Below, piece after piece: positions 26,158-38,414 of a stretch of 64,000 bases of DNA (its first letter is position 1; the number at the start of each line of letters is the position of its first letter). Position numbers and translations under genes: made by a program. The DNA lies in contig VWYX01000287.1 of assembly GCA_013396525.1 (NCBI GenBank), forward strand, positions 609,512-673,511, written 5' to 3'. The DNA comes from Chaetorhynchus papuensis. Taxonomy: Eukaryota; Chordata; Aves; Passeriformes; Rhipiduridae. Below the pieces are notes generated by a model that saw only the letters and a program-made list of their open reading frames with translations, did no database searches and was not told where the DNA came from.

Positions 26158-26640
26158 TGGGATAAAAGAAAGTTATCCGACACCAATTCAATGTGAATAA
26201 GCAGACACTTCTTTACTGGGACTGACAGGAAGATGGAGGATAGCTCCCCCAAAACATGTCCCACTCAACCACTTAACCACAACCCATCCCTTTTATATAC
26301 TTTTTCTGTTAAATAATCATTACCTGAGTTCTTTAACACACTATGCATATTATTCCCACTCTTAAATTTAAGATTTACAGTGATTGGTTCCAATAGTTAA
26401 TAACTTTGTCAATATTCTTATCCTAAAACAATCACTGGCTGTTTCTGCTAAGGTCTACTGATTGGAATCCTTGATATTAAGATCAAGATGGGAAGGGTAG
26501 TGGGTTTACAAGCAGCATAACTGGTGAGCATGACAATCTCCATAGTTTCCTGACCGAAACATAAATGTCCAGTAAATTCTTGATGAGGTTTCTATGGTTA
26601 CACATTCCAAACACAGCACTCCTGATATTTCTGTACCTTA
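26158..26640 (-). mobile_element. Minus-strand ERV LTR, second type
   Basis: On the minus strand the order is: CCAAT box (plus-strand ATTGG near 26383), TATA box (GTATATAAAAGG, complement of about 26289-26300), then an AGTAAA poly(A)-type signal (complement of 26212-26217) some 75 bases on. This is followed by a U5-like end near GTTATCCGACA. A short R region of this kind is typical of several avian retroviral LTRs. Both outer boundaries are estimates; no clean target-site duplication was found, and no coding region adjoins. Confidence 0.6.
26289..26300 (-). promoter_or_regulatory. LTR TATA box (minus strand)
   Basis: The plus strand reads CCTTTTATATAC, so the minus strand has GTATATAAAAGG, with a CCAAT motif about 85 bases upstream on the same strand and an AGTAAA signal about 75 bases downstream. 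Confidence 0.5.
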
Positions 26641-27267
26641 TACTTCACAATTTTCTACTTATAATCATAGCTAACTCTTTTATATGATTTAAATGTTTGT
26701 TTGATCAAAATATTCATAGCAATTGTATCAATGCGGGTTTTATATATTTTCTCCTGTTGATTTTAAAAAAAATCTTTATAATAAAAAAGACAACACAAAA
26801 GGACAGACTAGGCACACAATGCTAGAATTTTGAAGGCTTGGTGTAGATGGTGGATCAAGAAAGCGATATTTAAAAAAATGTGGTTGTTGAAATTGTTAAA
26901 ACATCTTTCTGGTTGATTTCCTTATAACTGATGCATCTTTGTTTTTCAACCTGAGCTTGATTTGGAGCTCAGTAACTCCACACAACATACTAACTACATC
27001 TCCTGTCCTGAGTGACCACCATGACAGATGGAGACCAAATTCCTGGACTAAAGGAACTCAATGGACATTTACAAATATTTTACAGGCATTTCATGGGGCT
27101 GTTCTGTAGACTAAGGGAATCATATCTGTGCACAATATCAAAGGATGGGAAAGAGGGTAGTGGTTAATGAGGATGTATTGGATACTGTGGAACCCGAGCA
27201 TGACATAAATGTCATGGAATAAGGGGTAATTTGGCTGGGGTAATTAATTTTATTTACAGTAGTGAGT

Positions 27268-27734
27268 AGTTGTGGTTTAAGAATAGTATTACCCAGTTCA
27301 GTTCTCCCACTGAGGCTCTCCCAAACCAGACCCTGCTCAATAATTCCCCACCTTCCTATCCCTTTCCTGCCCTGAGGATGGAGTTGAGAATGGGAGGCAC
27401 AGAAGGTGCAAATCACAGGTCGAGATAAGGACAATTCACAGGAAACAGCAAAGAGATAAGAAAACAAACAGTAAAATCAGCAAAGCTAATAACAAAAGTG
27501 TACAAAGACGGGGTGATTACATGCAAAAATACTCACCCAGCCAGAACTGATGCTGCTCAACTGCAGCCAGTGGTGGCAGCTCATCAAAAATGCCCTGTCC
27601 ACCAGGCTGGCTCCACGCCTTTCTTCTCCAAAGCAAGAGAGAGTCACCTTCCCCCATCCCAGCAATGATGTTGTTGAATAACAAAATGTCTTGGCCACGC
27701 CCCCTGCTGCTGATCTAGGAGGAACCAGAACAGG
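27268..27734 (-). mobile_element. Truncated minus-strand ERV LTR, left half of head-to-head pair
   Basis: The plus-strand left end, AGTTGTGGTTTAAG, is the reversed family 3' terminus. The middle shares a block with the 6.8-kb fragment. The U3 start of this copy is missing: it stops where the plus-strand copy begins, near 27735. Open frames in it are not genes. Confidence 0.6.
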
Positions 27735-28243
27735 AGTATGGAGCTACGTTTTGGATTTTTGCTGATAGCACAGAGAAGTTTTTGATAATGCTGAGCAGTG
27801 CTTGCAAGGCCTTTTCTGTTCCTTATGCTGCCCTGCCAGTGACTAGGCTGAGGGTGCACAAAAGGTGGGGAGGAGCCACAGATAGGACAGCTGACCTCAA
27901 CTGACCGAAGTTATATTCCATACTATATGATGTCAGGCTCAGCATATAAAGTAGGGGGAAAGTTGGTTGGGGGCTAGCAAGGCATTGGTTGATTGGTGGT
28001 GAGCAACTGTTTCTCATTTGTTATCATTTGTCTTTATCAGGTTTTAGTTCTCTCTCCTTTTTTTTTCTTTCTCCTTTTTCATTGCATTATTATTATTGTT
28101 ATTATGATTATTACAATTGTCTCAATTATTAAATTCCTCTTACCTCAACCCATTTTTTTTCTCACTTTTACTCTTCCATTTCTGAAGGGAGTGAGTAAGC
28201 AGTAGTTTAGTGCTTAGTTGTCAGCTGGGGTTAAACCACAACA
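27735..28243 (+). mobile_element. Plus-strand ERV LTR, right half of head-to-head pair
   Basis: Same family as 13256-13850. It has a TATA box (TATAAA, 27945-27950), an ATT-rich tract (28085-28130), an ATTAAA poly(A) signal (28128-28133) and the conserved end GGGGTTAAACCACAACA finishing at 28243. The 5' terminus with TGT...CTGG is absent, so the copy is 5'-truncated at the junction with the minus-strand LTR. Confidence 0.7.
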
Positions 28244-30329
28244 GGGCATTATGTCATATTGCTAAATAAAAGCAAGCAGAAACCACTGTCTGACCCTGAG
28301 GCCAGCTGGCGCAGGCTCACCGAATTCACACAGTACAGTATTTGGCCCAAGGCTTCTTCAGGGCCCATATGGCATCTCTACAGCCAAAAGAAGTAAATCT
28401 AATTCTAATTGTGTGTACGTGTGTGTCTGTGTATAAAGGAAGGGGTTCATTTCAAACTGAGTCAAGAAATTGCAAAGATGTGTTATAGCTCATTATGAGA
28501 ACGTTTTCACAATAGCAAACTGAAAGCTTTTGTGGCGAGCCCTGGTGAGTGGGGTAGGATCATGTAATGGGTGTTTGAGGATACAAAGTCAACCGGGCTA
28601 ATGTTGGAGGACCTTGTAGGGCAGAGAAACACAGATAACACAGAGGGTGCATTATTAGCTGTACCGTCTATGGCAAATGATCCTTAACGTACATTAACGC
28701 CTAAATGATGCCCAGGAAATGTCTGGGAAAGCGAATGGGAATGGCTCAGGTATGTCAGGGAGCATGTAACCACTTAAGCCAGTAAGGATGATCAGCAATC
28801 TAATGCTGACTTTTCCTCCTGGCCCAGTCTTAACAGATGTGAGCTATCCATCTCCATTGGCAGTAGAGAAAGGTCTGGGTGAATAGATAAGCTTTTCCAA
28901 GGGGTGTCTTTATTTTTGATTATATGCTTCAGTCCCTAATGAAATTGAAGATCCAGGAGGTGAGACATTAGGTAAGACTAGTCAGAAAAAGTAAACTTAT
29001 GGGTTGATTTCCTTGGCACTCTTTGGTCTTTTCTTTGTTTGGTTGGATTTTTTTTGTTTGTTTTTCCTGATATGTTGAGTCATATATTGTTCATGTTGTA
29101 CCAGATGGCCTAGTAGCATAAGTAGCAAAGAGAAAAGGAGGACTATTTCAATATTCAAAAATACTTTGGTGTATCCTGGCACTTTGGATTTCTAACTTTG
29201 TTTTTTTTCTGTGGTGCATGTATGAGCTGCCTAGATCTCTTTATGATATCAGTATATATAATTTATGATTATTTCATTTTGTAGAAAGTCTAACAGCATT
29301 CATTATATCAAAGTTTATTGAGTGTTTTGCTATCAGTGTAGAAGTTCATAAGTCTTACAGTCTGAAGTTTATCTAAGCTAACATAAGGAGAAATTACATG
29401 AGGTAAGAAATGTACATATATTTCCTAAAAAGTAAAGAAAAAAATCACATCAGCAACATCTCCTGCTTTACAGTCCTCAGGCAAATCCTAAGGGTAGGTG
29501 AATCAAGTGCTTTGTGCCTGGAATTAGTGCTAAATATCATTGGGAACCTATATGTGGACTAAACATGTTATGCCACTGGGTCAGACCTCAGGTACAAAGG
29601 CTGGGGGAGTTTATTTCTAACCACACTGTAGCTTAGTAAACAGGGCTTTTTGCTGGTATGAATCAAAAGCCAGTTACAGACTTTCATGCCCAGGGCTCAG
29701 GACTTACCTTGGCCAGAGCTGGGCTGGCTGGACTGATTTCAGCTCCTGTCTCAGGGCCAATGCCTGTTGCCTCCCCCACCTGAGCCTGAGCTGTGCCAGT
29801 GCCTCCATGGGACAAGTCTGACAAACCCAGGGAGTCACTGCCCATCAAAGAAAAGCCCCTGAGGGGACTGAGCCTGGGAAGTCTGCAGGGCCATGCTCAC
29901 TCTCAGTGGGAGCAGTCAGAAGTCCAGGGCAAGGAAACAAAAATAGGACCAAGATGAACATCATATCCCTCCTGGTCAGGGCCTTGGGATACTGAAGGCT
30001 TGCTGTGTTACCCCTTACAGAACAGTGACATTAGAGGGGCACTGTGAGTGTAAGAATAGCACCAAAGGAAGGGGCAGATACTAGTAAGATTTCTATATAA
30101 GAAGTTTCAGTATATCAATGAATGTTTCCTGTATTATTTTGTACTCAGAATCCTAGTGTTTCTCTAAGTGAACAAATGGTGGCTATTTGTTGTATTTTAG
30201 TTAGATTTTTTGAGATGTTAACTACACACACGCACACAAAATAAATTGTCGAGTCCACACATGTGGCTTCTTTTCTTTTATCCATAGTGGAATATTGTTG
30301 GTTAGAAATTAACTTAGACTTGAATGCAA
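28244..30329. other. Non-coding stretch with GC-richer patches
   Basis: 28270-28800 and 29590-30070 are GC-richer than the surroundings and may be old repeats I cannot name. No exon, tRNA or LTR end was recognised. A short GT-rich run lies at 28411-28430. Confidence 0.5.
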
Positions 30330-30842
30330 AAGAGTTTTACAACCCCACTGTGAGTACTGCATGCAGTTCTGGGGTCCCTGACACAAGACAGACATGGACC
30401 TGTTGGAGTGAGGCCAAAGTAGAGCCAGGAAGATGGTTGGAGGGATGGAGCACCTCTCCTATGGGGAAAGGGTAAGAGAGATGAGATTGCTCAGTCAGGA
30501 GAAGAGAAGGTTTTGGCATGACCTATTTGCAGCCTTCCAGGGCCTAGAAGGAGACTGCAAGAAAGATGGAGAGAAACTTTTTACAGAGGCATGTAATGGT
30601 AAGACAAGGGGGGACGGCTTCAAACTGAAAGAGAGTAGGTGTAAATCAGATATTAGGAAGAAACTCTTTACTGTGAGGGTGGAGAGGTTTCCCAGAGAGG
30701 CCATGGATGCCTCATCCCTGGAAGCGTTCAAGGCAAGTGGGCTTTGAGCAAGCTGGTGTTCCTGCCCATGACAGGGATGCTGGAACTAGATAATCTTTAA
30801 GGTCCCTTCCAACCCATGCAATTCCATGTATTCATTCCATGA
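30330..30842 (+). mobile_element. CR1 LINE, 3' end (plus strand)
   Basis: A well-preserved 5'-truncated CR1. Landmarks in order are TGCATGCAGTTCTGGGG, GACATGGACCTGTTGGAG, GAGCACCTCTCCTATG, GATATTAGGAAGAAACTC, GTGAGGGTGGAGAGG and GGTCCCTTCCAACCC. It ends in the CR1-type ATTC(C)ATG terminal repeats. Compared with the usual avian CR1 end, a short stretch is missing after GTGAGGGTGGAGAGG and another before GGGCTTTGAGCA, so it carries two small deletions. A 104-codon frame across it is not a functional protein. Confidence 0.93.
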
Positions 30843-33091
30843 TAATCCCTGGTTTTGAATAATCTAAGTCATGTAATGATATTTTTAGAACACATGGATG
30901 AATTTAATTAATTTTGGAAACCACATCTACCAAGTATTTAATACTCTAAAAAGATTTTTGTTGTTTTGCAACATTTTAAAAAATTAGTTAAATGCATGTG
31001 TATGTAGGCAGGAACTACTGATTCTTTTTCTTTGTCCTCACTTGGTCATACTGTAGATAGGACATGATTCACAAAATACTGATGTATTTCCAATAAAGTC
31101 AATTTATTCTCCCTTCCAAGAGGATTCAGCACAAAGCAGCACTTAATATTTGTCTATAAAATGGGTTAATAAAGCTAGCCTTACTTTTAAGTCAACAAAC
31201 CTGTCTGGACTTGATGGTTTCAGAGCAGAGGTTAATAAACACATGATTAGTCTGTTCCTGAAATGTTTAATGCGTAACTTTGGAAAGGATGACATCTTGA
31301 GTCATTGAGAGTATTTGCTTCTAAAGGCTTTTGAAGGAACTATCATAACCCCTAAGGATTTTAGACCATGACAAATTTCTTGATAACTATTTGCTCAAAA
31401 AGGCTTTGGATTTGCAAGCACAAAGTGCTCTTTGGGCTTGTTAACTCTAATCAAACAGGCTTCATTTCTAGAGAGTGCTTGGTATAATATTCTTTATAAT
31501 TAAAATACATTTCATTCCAAGTGTAAACTCTGTTCTTGGCCTTCAGAAGCCAGAAGACAGTAGGACAGTGTTAATGAAGCTAATTAGTTAAGGCATTGGT
31601 TAAGATTTAAAAGGGTATTTTCATCTAGCAATATCTGGATATGCCATTAGGCATTGCTTTTAGGTTTGTGTTTTTGGGTTCTTTTAATTTGTATATGGAG
31701 TATCCTTTTCCAAAATTTGCTGTCATCTTACAAACAAAATATTTTTATTAATAAACAGTGAGGTTTTTTTCTTTCTGTTTGAGAGGAGATTGCCTATAAA
31801 AAGAAAAGTGAGATGTGTCTTTCTAACACAATCTGCAAGTATTTATAACATTATTACAGATATCAGAATGCTGTTGTCATTTAATTCATTGACTCTATGA
31901 CTCACTGGTCTCTGGCTAAGAGCAGGATTTAAGCTATTGTAAAGAGAATCTCTTACTTAGAACCTTTTACTTTCCTCTAGTTTTAGTTTCCTATCGGTTA
32001 AGACTTCGTGAGCAACATACCTTCTGGATGAAACGAGCTGTCATCAGTCAGGGACTCAGCTGATTTAAATGGTCAGGGTTACAATTGTGGATCCTGGAAT
32101 AGCTTGTTTATTTTTTTCCTCTGACCATTTCATAAATTTAAATACACAGTGTGAACATAAGTTAAGGGTTACTTGCAAATATTAAAACTTGAAGCCACGT
32201 CTATAATAAACTTTAAATATGGAAAAAGTATCAATAATGTTATTTGTATCTTGTGTGATAACGGATGCATCCACAACTGCAGAATTAAAAATAAATAAAT
32301 ATGTAAACAGACTAGATAGTCTGAACATTGCAGTCTCAGAGATACAGTAGGAAGAGGGGAAAAAAAAGTCAGCCTTTGCTTACTTTTCATGTAGTCTTTG
32401 AGTGGAAAAAAGTTATATGTTTACCACCAGCTTAAAGTATTCCTGATTTTCTTTGCCTTTTCCATAATTTTACTGTATGCATTTGGAAAGTTGACAAAAG
32501 ACTAAAAGCTGCTACATGAAAGAGGTTGTTTGTATACATTTAGCTGTTTCCTCATGGAGGTGAGCTTGCTGGGCATGAACAGTGTCTGAACAGAAATTAT
32601 CTAGGCACACTGAGAATAGCACCATAACCCAAAAAATATGTCTGTTAGCAGGCATTTCCAACAAATATTTCCTGGGAGGAAAAAGGCTCCACGCAAGACT
32701 CCACATCAACTATCCCCCAAAGAAACCACCTTAGAGGTTTAAAATTTTACTTATTCCATGTTTCATAGCCACTTCTTGTGAATGAAATGCAGCTATAACC
32801 TCAGTGGCAAAGAAAGTGCTTGTTGATGGTTAATTATGGAATTGCCCCCTAAGCGGAATTCAGAGCCATGTTGTTAAGATACTTGTTCTTCCATACACAT
32901 TTATGAAGATGGTTAATTGTCTTAAAGTTAGATAAAACCTCCCAAGGGAAGAGAATTTTCTCTTGAGTAGTCAAGACCTGTTGACAATATAAATTAAAAA
33001 TCCTAACCAGGTACTGTAGCTGCAAGGGTAGATGGGTGCTTTTATTCACTGGTGATCCATTCTAGACTATTTTTGTTCAAACATTCATTTT
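30843..33091. other. Unique AT-rich non-coding stretch
   Basis: No gene or mobile element recognised. The sequence at 31085-31450 has fairly even base composition and could be a conserved non-coding element, which is a guess. Confidence 0.55.
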
Positions 33092-33238
33092 AACTACTGA
33101 GAGGGCACTGTTTCCTCTTGCCCTGTCACTTCTTACTTGGGAGAAGAGACAGCCCCCCACCTGAACCTAACCTCCTTTCAGCTAGTTATAGAGAGCAAGA
33201 AAGTCTCCCCTGAGCCTCTTTTATCAAGGCTGAACAAC
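33092..33238 (-). mobile_element. CR1 LINE fragment (minus strand)
   Basis: Contains the antisense CR1 landmarks CTTGGGAGAAGAGAC, CCCCCACCTG, AACCTCCTTTCAGCTAGTT, GAGAGCAAGAAAGTCTCCC and CTGAGCCTC, ending near GGCTGAACAACCC. It lacks the CR1 3' tail and its upstream body. Confidence 0.75.
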
Positions 33239-33662
33239 CCAACACTGGAGAAGGGAGAGTGTGAGGAGTCCAATTCACGAGGAGGAAGGACTGTCAGAGA
33301 CAATGTGGTGAATCGACACAATCCCACTTCCCTGCCCCATGTATTGTTGAGGAGTAGGAGGTACAGAATTCATGAGTAAGATTAAGCCTGGGAAGGAGGG
33401 AGGGGTGGGGGGAGGTGTTTTAAGATTTAGTTTTTATCTCACATTATCTCACCCTGATTTGATTGGTAACAAATTAAAATAATTTTTCCCCAAGTTTAGT
33501 CAGTTTTGCCTGTGATGGGAATTGGTAAATTATATCTCACTCTTCTTATCTGACCAATGAGTTTTCCATCTTTTTTTTCCTCTCCTCCCCTGTCCAGTTA
33601 AAGAGCACAAGTGATAGAGCAGCTTTGGTGGGTATCTGGCATCCTGCACCCACCCTAACATG
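33239..33662 (+). mobile_element. LTR-like avian repeat, 3' part (plus strand)
   Basis: A G-rich run (33388-33415) is followed by GGTGTTTTAAGATTTAG, an A/T segment at 33466-33485, CCCCAAGTTTAGTC.GTTTTGCCTGTGA and a CT-rich block. The element ends GCACCCACCCTAACA near 33660. From memory this order matches the R-U5 part of a songbird LTR. The left boundary against the CR1 piece is uncertain. Confidence 0.5.
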
Positions 33663-36600
33663 AAGACCCTTCAGTAGATGTAAGCTGTTGATCCTGTGAA
33701 GCTGCATGAGTATTTAACATGAGTTTCAGTAAGAATATATATATCTATATAATTATATATGTGTAAGTATTTCAAGCTTGGACAGACACAGGCCAGATCC
33801 AAGTACTCAGGACTACACTAGTGGGGACTAGTGTAAACTTAAACTCCATTAGTCTTATAAACTCCATTAGTCTTATAAATAAAAATACAGACTCAAGAAA
33901 TTAATATAACCATGTAACAATTCAGGGTATGAATGAGTACAAGGACTTGAAGGGAGATTTTATGAGACATTGCCAACTGTGATGTTAGAAGATGATTTTA
34001 ATTATATAAATCCACAAAAAAAGGTACTCATAAAGAAATAATAATTTCAAAAGTTTTGCTTTATTCCACTGAGGAAATAAAGACAGAACTATTACATGGA
34101 CTGAATGATGGGGGAGGATTATATGAAATGTGTCACAGAAAGAACAGATATACTTCTGAATGACAAATGGAGGTGAGTTGTGAGTTGAATGTTATAAAAT
34201 ATAAAAAAGACTATGATTTTTTCAGAAAAGTACTGATGCTTTATAGAGATAATCCACTTTAGGTTGTGACTGATTTTAGGAGTACAGACATATGTTGAAA
34301 GAGAAATAGTATAAAATGAAAATATGAAACATAGCTATACTAAAATTTGGAGTTTTAGAAGGGAGAGGAGACAGTGAAGCAATGCATCCTCAAAGTCAGA
34401 AAAAGTTACCCAAGTAGAGGCTGTCATTTTCACAGTCAATGCAGTATATGAAACAAAAATAGTGCAACTTCTAAATTACACTGTGGTCACTGCATTTGTG
34501 TTTGGCCACATCTTCTTCAGTCAGGCATAAGTACTGTAATGAATATTTAATTTCAAGCAGGCCATAACTGAAGGGATTATTTATAATTAAATGTAATGAT
34601 ACTGAGGAAGTAATCAATTAAGAAGAAATGTTTAGTGTTTTAAAAAGTTTACAGTGGATGGTTTTGTGTAATAACTTAGTGTCATATAATTATCAAGTTA
34701 ACTGAAATAAACACTCTAGAATTACTAGGTAAATCTTTCTTTAAGAGCTATCAAGTGACAAAAGAAAAATGTGAATTACAGACCTTGAGAAGAAAGCTAA
34801 AAAGACAAAAAGGATATTAAAAATGCAAGGAAAGATGAAATAGAAATCTGAGAAGAATGATGAAAACAGTAAAAGAGATAAAGGGGATATTAGAAAGGAA
34901 AGAGATAATTGAAATAGATATGTGTATTAAGAGGTGCTAACCATATTTCTAAAAAGATTTTGAACACTGCGAAAAAAAAGATCAGTGAAGGATGAAGTTG
35001 AAAATTTCAAGATCGAATAAGATACAGAGTAAAAGAGAATAGGAAAAGAGATAAACCATTAAATTGACTTTTCTTCCATGAACTGCACAGTAGTTATAAG
35101 AGAATAAGAAATCATGTCATCTGTTATTAGCTGGGTGTCCAGAATCTTGAAGGCTTTCAAAAAGGGTGAAGAAATATCATATTTGGGCAATTTCAAAAAA
35201 TCTTGAGGGGCAAAATAAAATCTTTATCTGACATTTACAAAAATGACACAAGACCTTATATATATATATATAGATATATATATTCACATCTTTTTAGTAA
35301 CAAAGTAGAGTTTTCAAGATGACACCTTACAAGTAAAGGACCATGATATATTTATAACTGATCTTAAAATACAAGACTAAATAGTTATTTTTCTCTTAAT
35401 TTAAATAAAACAATAAAAAAAACCACAAAACCAACCAAAACAAAGAAAAAAAAAGGAAATTACCAACTAAGAAAAAAAAAGGGGGAAAATATATAAATAT
35501 AATTCCTAAGAATTTATTCATTATTGTGGTCCACATCTTGAAAAATATTTATTTTCATCCTAATTACCTCTAAAAATTCTTCTTGTTATTAGGCAATTTA
35601 TAAAATGCTACAGGAATTCATTCAAAGTTTCTATGTTATAGCTTTCAAAGTCTGGACCATAAGCACCTACGCAAAAATACACAAGAGCTTCGAACATCTC
35701 AATTGCAGGACAGACTTTCTGTATGGTACACAAAGAATGTAAAATATTGCAGTCTCCTTGTCTTGTACTTTCAGCAAGGAGTCATCTAAAGCCACATGAA
35801 ACAAAAAGTACCTAAAATGGATAATGGAGAAAGAAACAAACCAACAAATATCATGACAGAGGTGCCTAATAAATCCTATTTCCTTGTTTAAGCAAAATTT
35901 TCAGCCTGAGATCTTATGATGTAAGTTATGTGTCTGTACATTTTCTTCACTCAAGAAAATGACAGTAAGTGCTTTCTTTCAGAAAATACCTCATAAAAGA
36001 GACTATTTCACCCTCTTCATCTTTTATGCAGCTATTTGGTAGGTGATATTAATTCACGTTTCCTTTCTACCTTCCAATACAATGCCTTAAAACACAGAAT
36101 ATACTCTTTAAATTGGGTTATTTTTTGTGCTTACTTCTGAGGATGCTGTGCTAGGGATAAAACAAAAAACTTTTAACTCTTTAGCTTCATAATCCTGTGG
36201 TATCCATTTAAGCTATGAAGTAGTTAAATGCAAGTTCTGATCTCACATCTTGATGCTATATACTATATTTTTAATAACAACCCCAGCCCCCATCCAACAC
36301 AACACTCCTCAAACCTATAGTCTTAAAAGCAAGGACTAGAGATTTTTTTGCACAGCCAGCACACACACTCTAACCATAAATCTTAGAGTTTCGTCTAGGT
36401 TCTTTCTGACTCACAAATTTTAAGTTTCATCTAGTTTCAACACAATGTGTTTAATGTCCCATCTCCTTTGGGACTTTAATCCATAATAGTTAGGATAGAT
36501 TCTTTCTAGAAGGTTTGGAAGAGCATTTTCTCAGAGAAAGAAGTGAACACCTGTCTTGAATGTATTAACTCAGCTCTCAGTATGTACTTCTGTATCTGGG

Positions 36601-36814
36601 AAAAGTAGCAGAATGTATTTTGCTTGGGGCATGATCTGTGAGGCTGAAATCAAATTTAACTCTGCTTATCTGTTTTAATAAATCCCTAATTAACAGAATC
36701 AGATACTGCCTAAGCACAAACAACAAGTTATTTCCTCAAAAGTAATATTTAACTTAAAAAAAACCCCAATTGTCATGTAACTGGAAAATTTTAGTATGAA
36801 AAATTGTAGTAGAT
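33663..36814. other. AT-rich non-coding stretch with simple repeats
   Basis: Holds AT dinucleotide runs at about 33737-33762 and 35259-35282, a 9-bp hairpin (33814-33835) with an 18-bp tandem repeat next to it (33843-33878), an A-rich purine region at 34780-35060 and an A/C tract at 35407-35460. No gene is recognised. Confidence 0.65.
33843..33878. repeat. 18-bp tandem repeat, two units
   Basis: ACTCCATTAGTCTTATAA is present exactly twice, back to back, at 33843-33860 and 33861-33878. Confidence 0.9.
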
Positions 36815-37389
36815 TGTTCTGGCTTCAGCTAGAATAAAGTTGTAAAGTTTGTTTTTTTTTTTAGTATCTGGTACAGTTCTATGTTTGGGATTTAGTATGA
36901 GACTAATGTTGATAACACACTGGTGTTTTGGCTGTTTCTGAGTGGTGCTGACCCTGAGTCAAGGGCTTTTCAGTGTCCCATGCTCTGCCAGTGAGGAGCT
37001 GCACAAGAAGCTGGGAAGGAGCACAGTTGGGACAGCTGGCCTGAACTGGCCAAAGGGACATTGCATGGCACAGAACGCCATGCCCAGTGTGTAAACTGGG
37101 GGAAGTTGGCTGTGAGGAACTGACCATTACTGAGGGATGGGATAGGTATCAGTCAGTGGATGGTGAGGAATTGTATTATTTGTTGCTTGTTTCTTTTGTT
37201 TATTTTTTCTCCCTCTCAGTCTCTTTGTTGTCTCCTTAATAATAATAGCAATACAATTCTTAAACTTTTATTATCTCAGCGCACGGGGTTTATCTATTCT
37301 GATTTTCCTCCCCATCCCACTCTGCTGGGAGGAAGAGTGAGTAAGCATCTCCGTGGCAGGTAGTTGTTGTCTGGGTTTAAACTGCAACA
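36815..37389 (+). mobile_element. Solo ERV LTR (plus strand), decayed
   Basis: Same family as 13256-13850. It starts TGTTCTGGCTTCAGC and ends TTTAAACTGCAACA. Landmarks include GATTTAGTATGAGA, GTTGATAACACACTGG, CCATGCTCTGCCAGTGAGGAG and GGGACAGCTGGCC. The TATA position reads GTGTAAAC and the poly(A) position TTCTTAAAC, so both signals have decayed relative to the sister copies. No clear target-site duplication remains. Confidence 0.85.
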
Positions 37390-37884
37390 AAATAGAAAAC
37401 TTTAGACTTTCCACAGTGAGACATCAAGAAAGAAAATTCATCTGAGCATTACCTGTAAAATCTAAACTTCTGCAAGTTATTTTTCTATGAACTCAGCTTT
37501 TAGAATTAAATCATATTTTGCAATGGGATGAATCACAAAAAAAATAATTGTTGCTCTATTTCATTCAGCTAGAATTTACCCTGTTTCTGCACAGAATTAC
37601 ATAGTTTTCACTGGGCATGCCTGAAAGATTAACAAGAAATTTTCTGTTGCCCTCCTGTCCATTTGTGCTCACATTATATTTCTTGGTTTACATTAATTTC
37701 CAACGTATGTATCTGGAAATCTGTCTCTGCAAACAAAATTATTGTGTGAAGCAAAATGTGAAACATTTTAGTTAAATAGAATCACATGGATACAAAAATC
37801 AGATTAAATAACACAGTAAAGTATGATACAAAATGTGAAATGCATTTATTTACTTAAATACCAGTCTTTAAATTCAATCAAATG

Positions 37885-38414
37885 NNNNNNNNNNNNNNNN
37901 NNNNNNNNNNNNNNNNNNNNNNNNNNNNNNNNNNNNNNNNNNNNNNNNNNNNNNNNNNNNNNNNNNNNNNNNNNNNNNNNNNNNNNNNNNNNNNNNNNNN
38001 NNNNNNNNNNNNNNNNNNNNNNNNNNNNNNNNNNNNNNNNNNNNNNNNNNNNNNNNNNNNNNNNNNNNNNNNNNNNNNNNNNNNNNNNNNNNNNNNNNNN
38101 NNNNNNNNNNNNNNNNNNNNNNNNNNNNNNNNNNNNNNNNNNNNNNNNNNNNNNNNNNNNNNNNNNNNNNNNNNNNNNNNNNNNNNNNNNNNNNNNNNNN
38201 NNNNNNNNNNNNNNNNNNNNNNNNNNNNNNNNNNNNNNNNNNNNNNNNNNNNNNNNNNNNNNNNNNNNNNNNNNNNNNNNNNNNNNNNNNNNNNNNNNNN
38301 NNNNNNNNNNNNNNNNNNNNNNNNNNNNNNNNNNNNNNNNNNNNNNNNNNNNNNNNNNNNNNNNNNNNNNNNNNNNNNNNNNNNNNNNNNNNNNNNNNNN
38401 NNNNNNNNNNNNNN
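37885..38414. other. Assembly gap (530 N)
   Basis: An unbroken run of N. All open frames across it are artefacts of N. The base after the gap opens a CA-run that begins the first copy of the duplicated segment. Confidence 1.

Noticed and set aside
30433..30747. 104-codon plus-strand frame with charged residues
   Set aside because: It is a translation of the CR1 3' end and would be found in any well-preserved copy.
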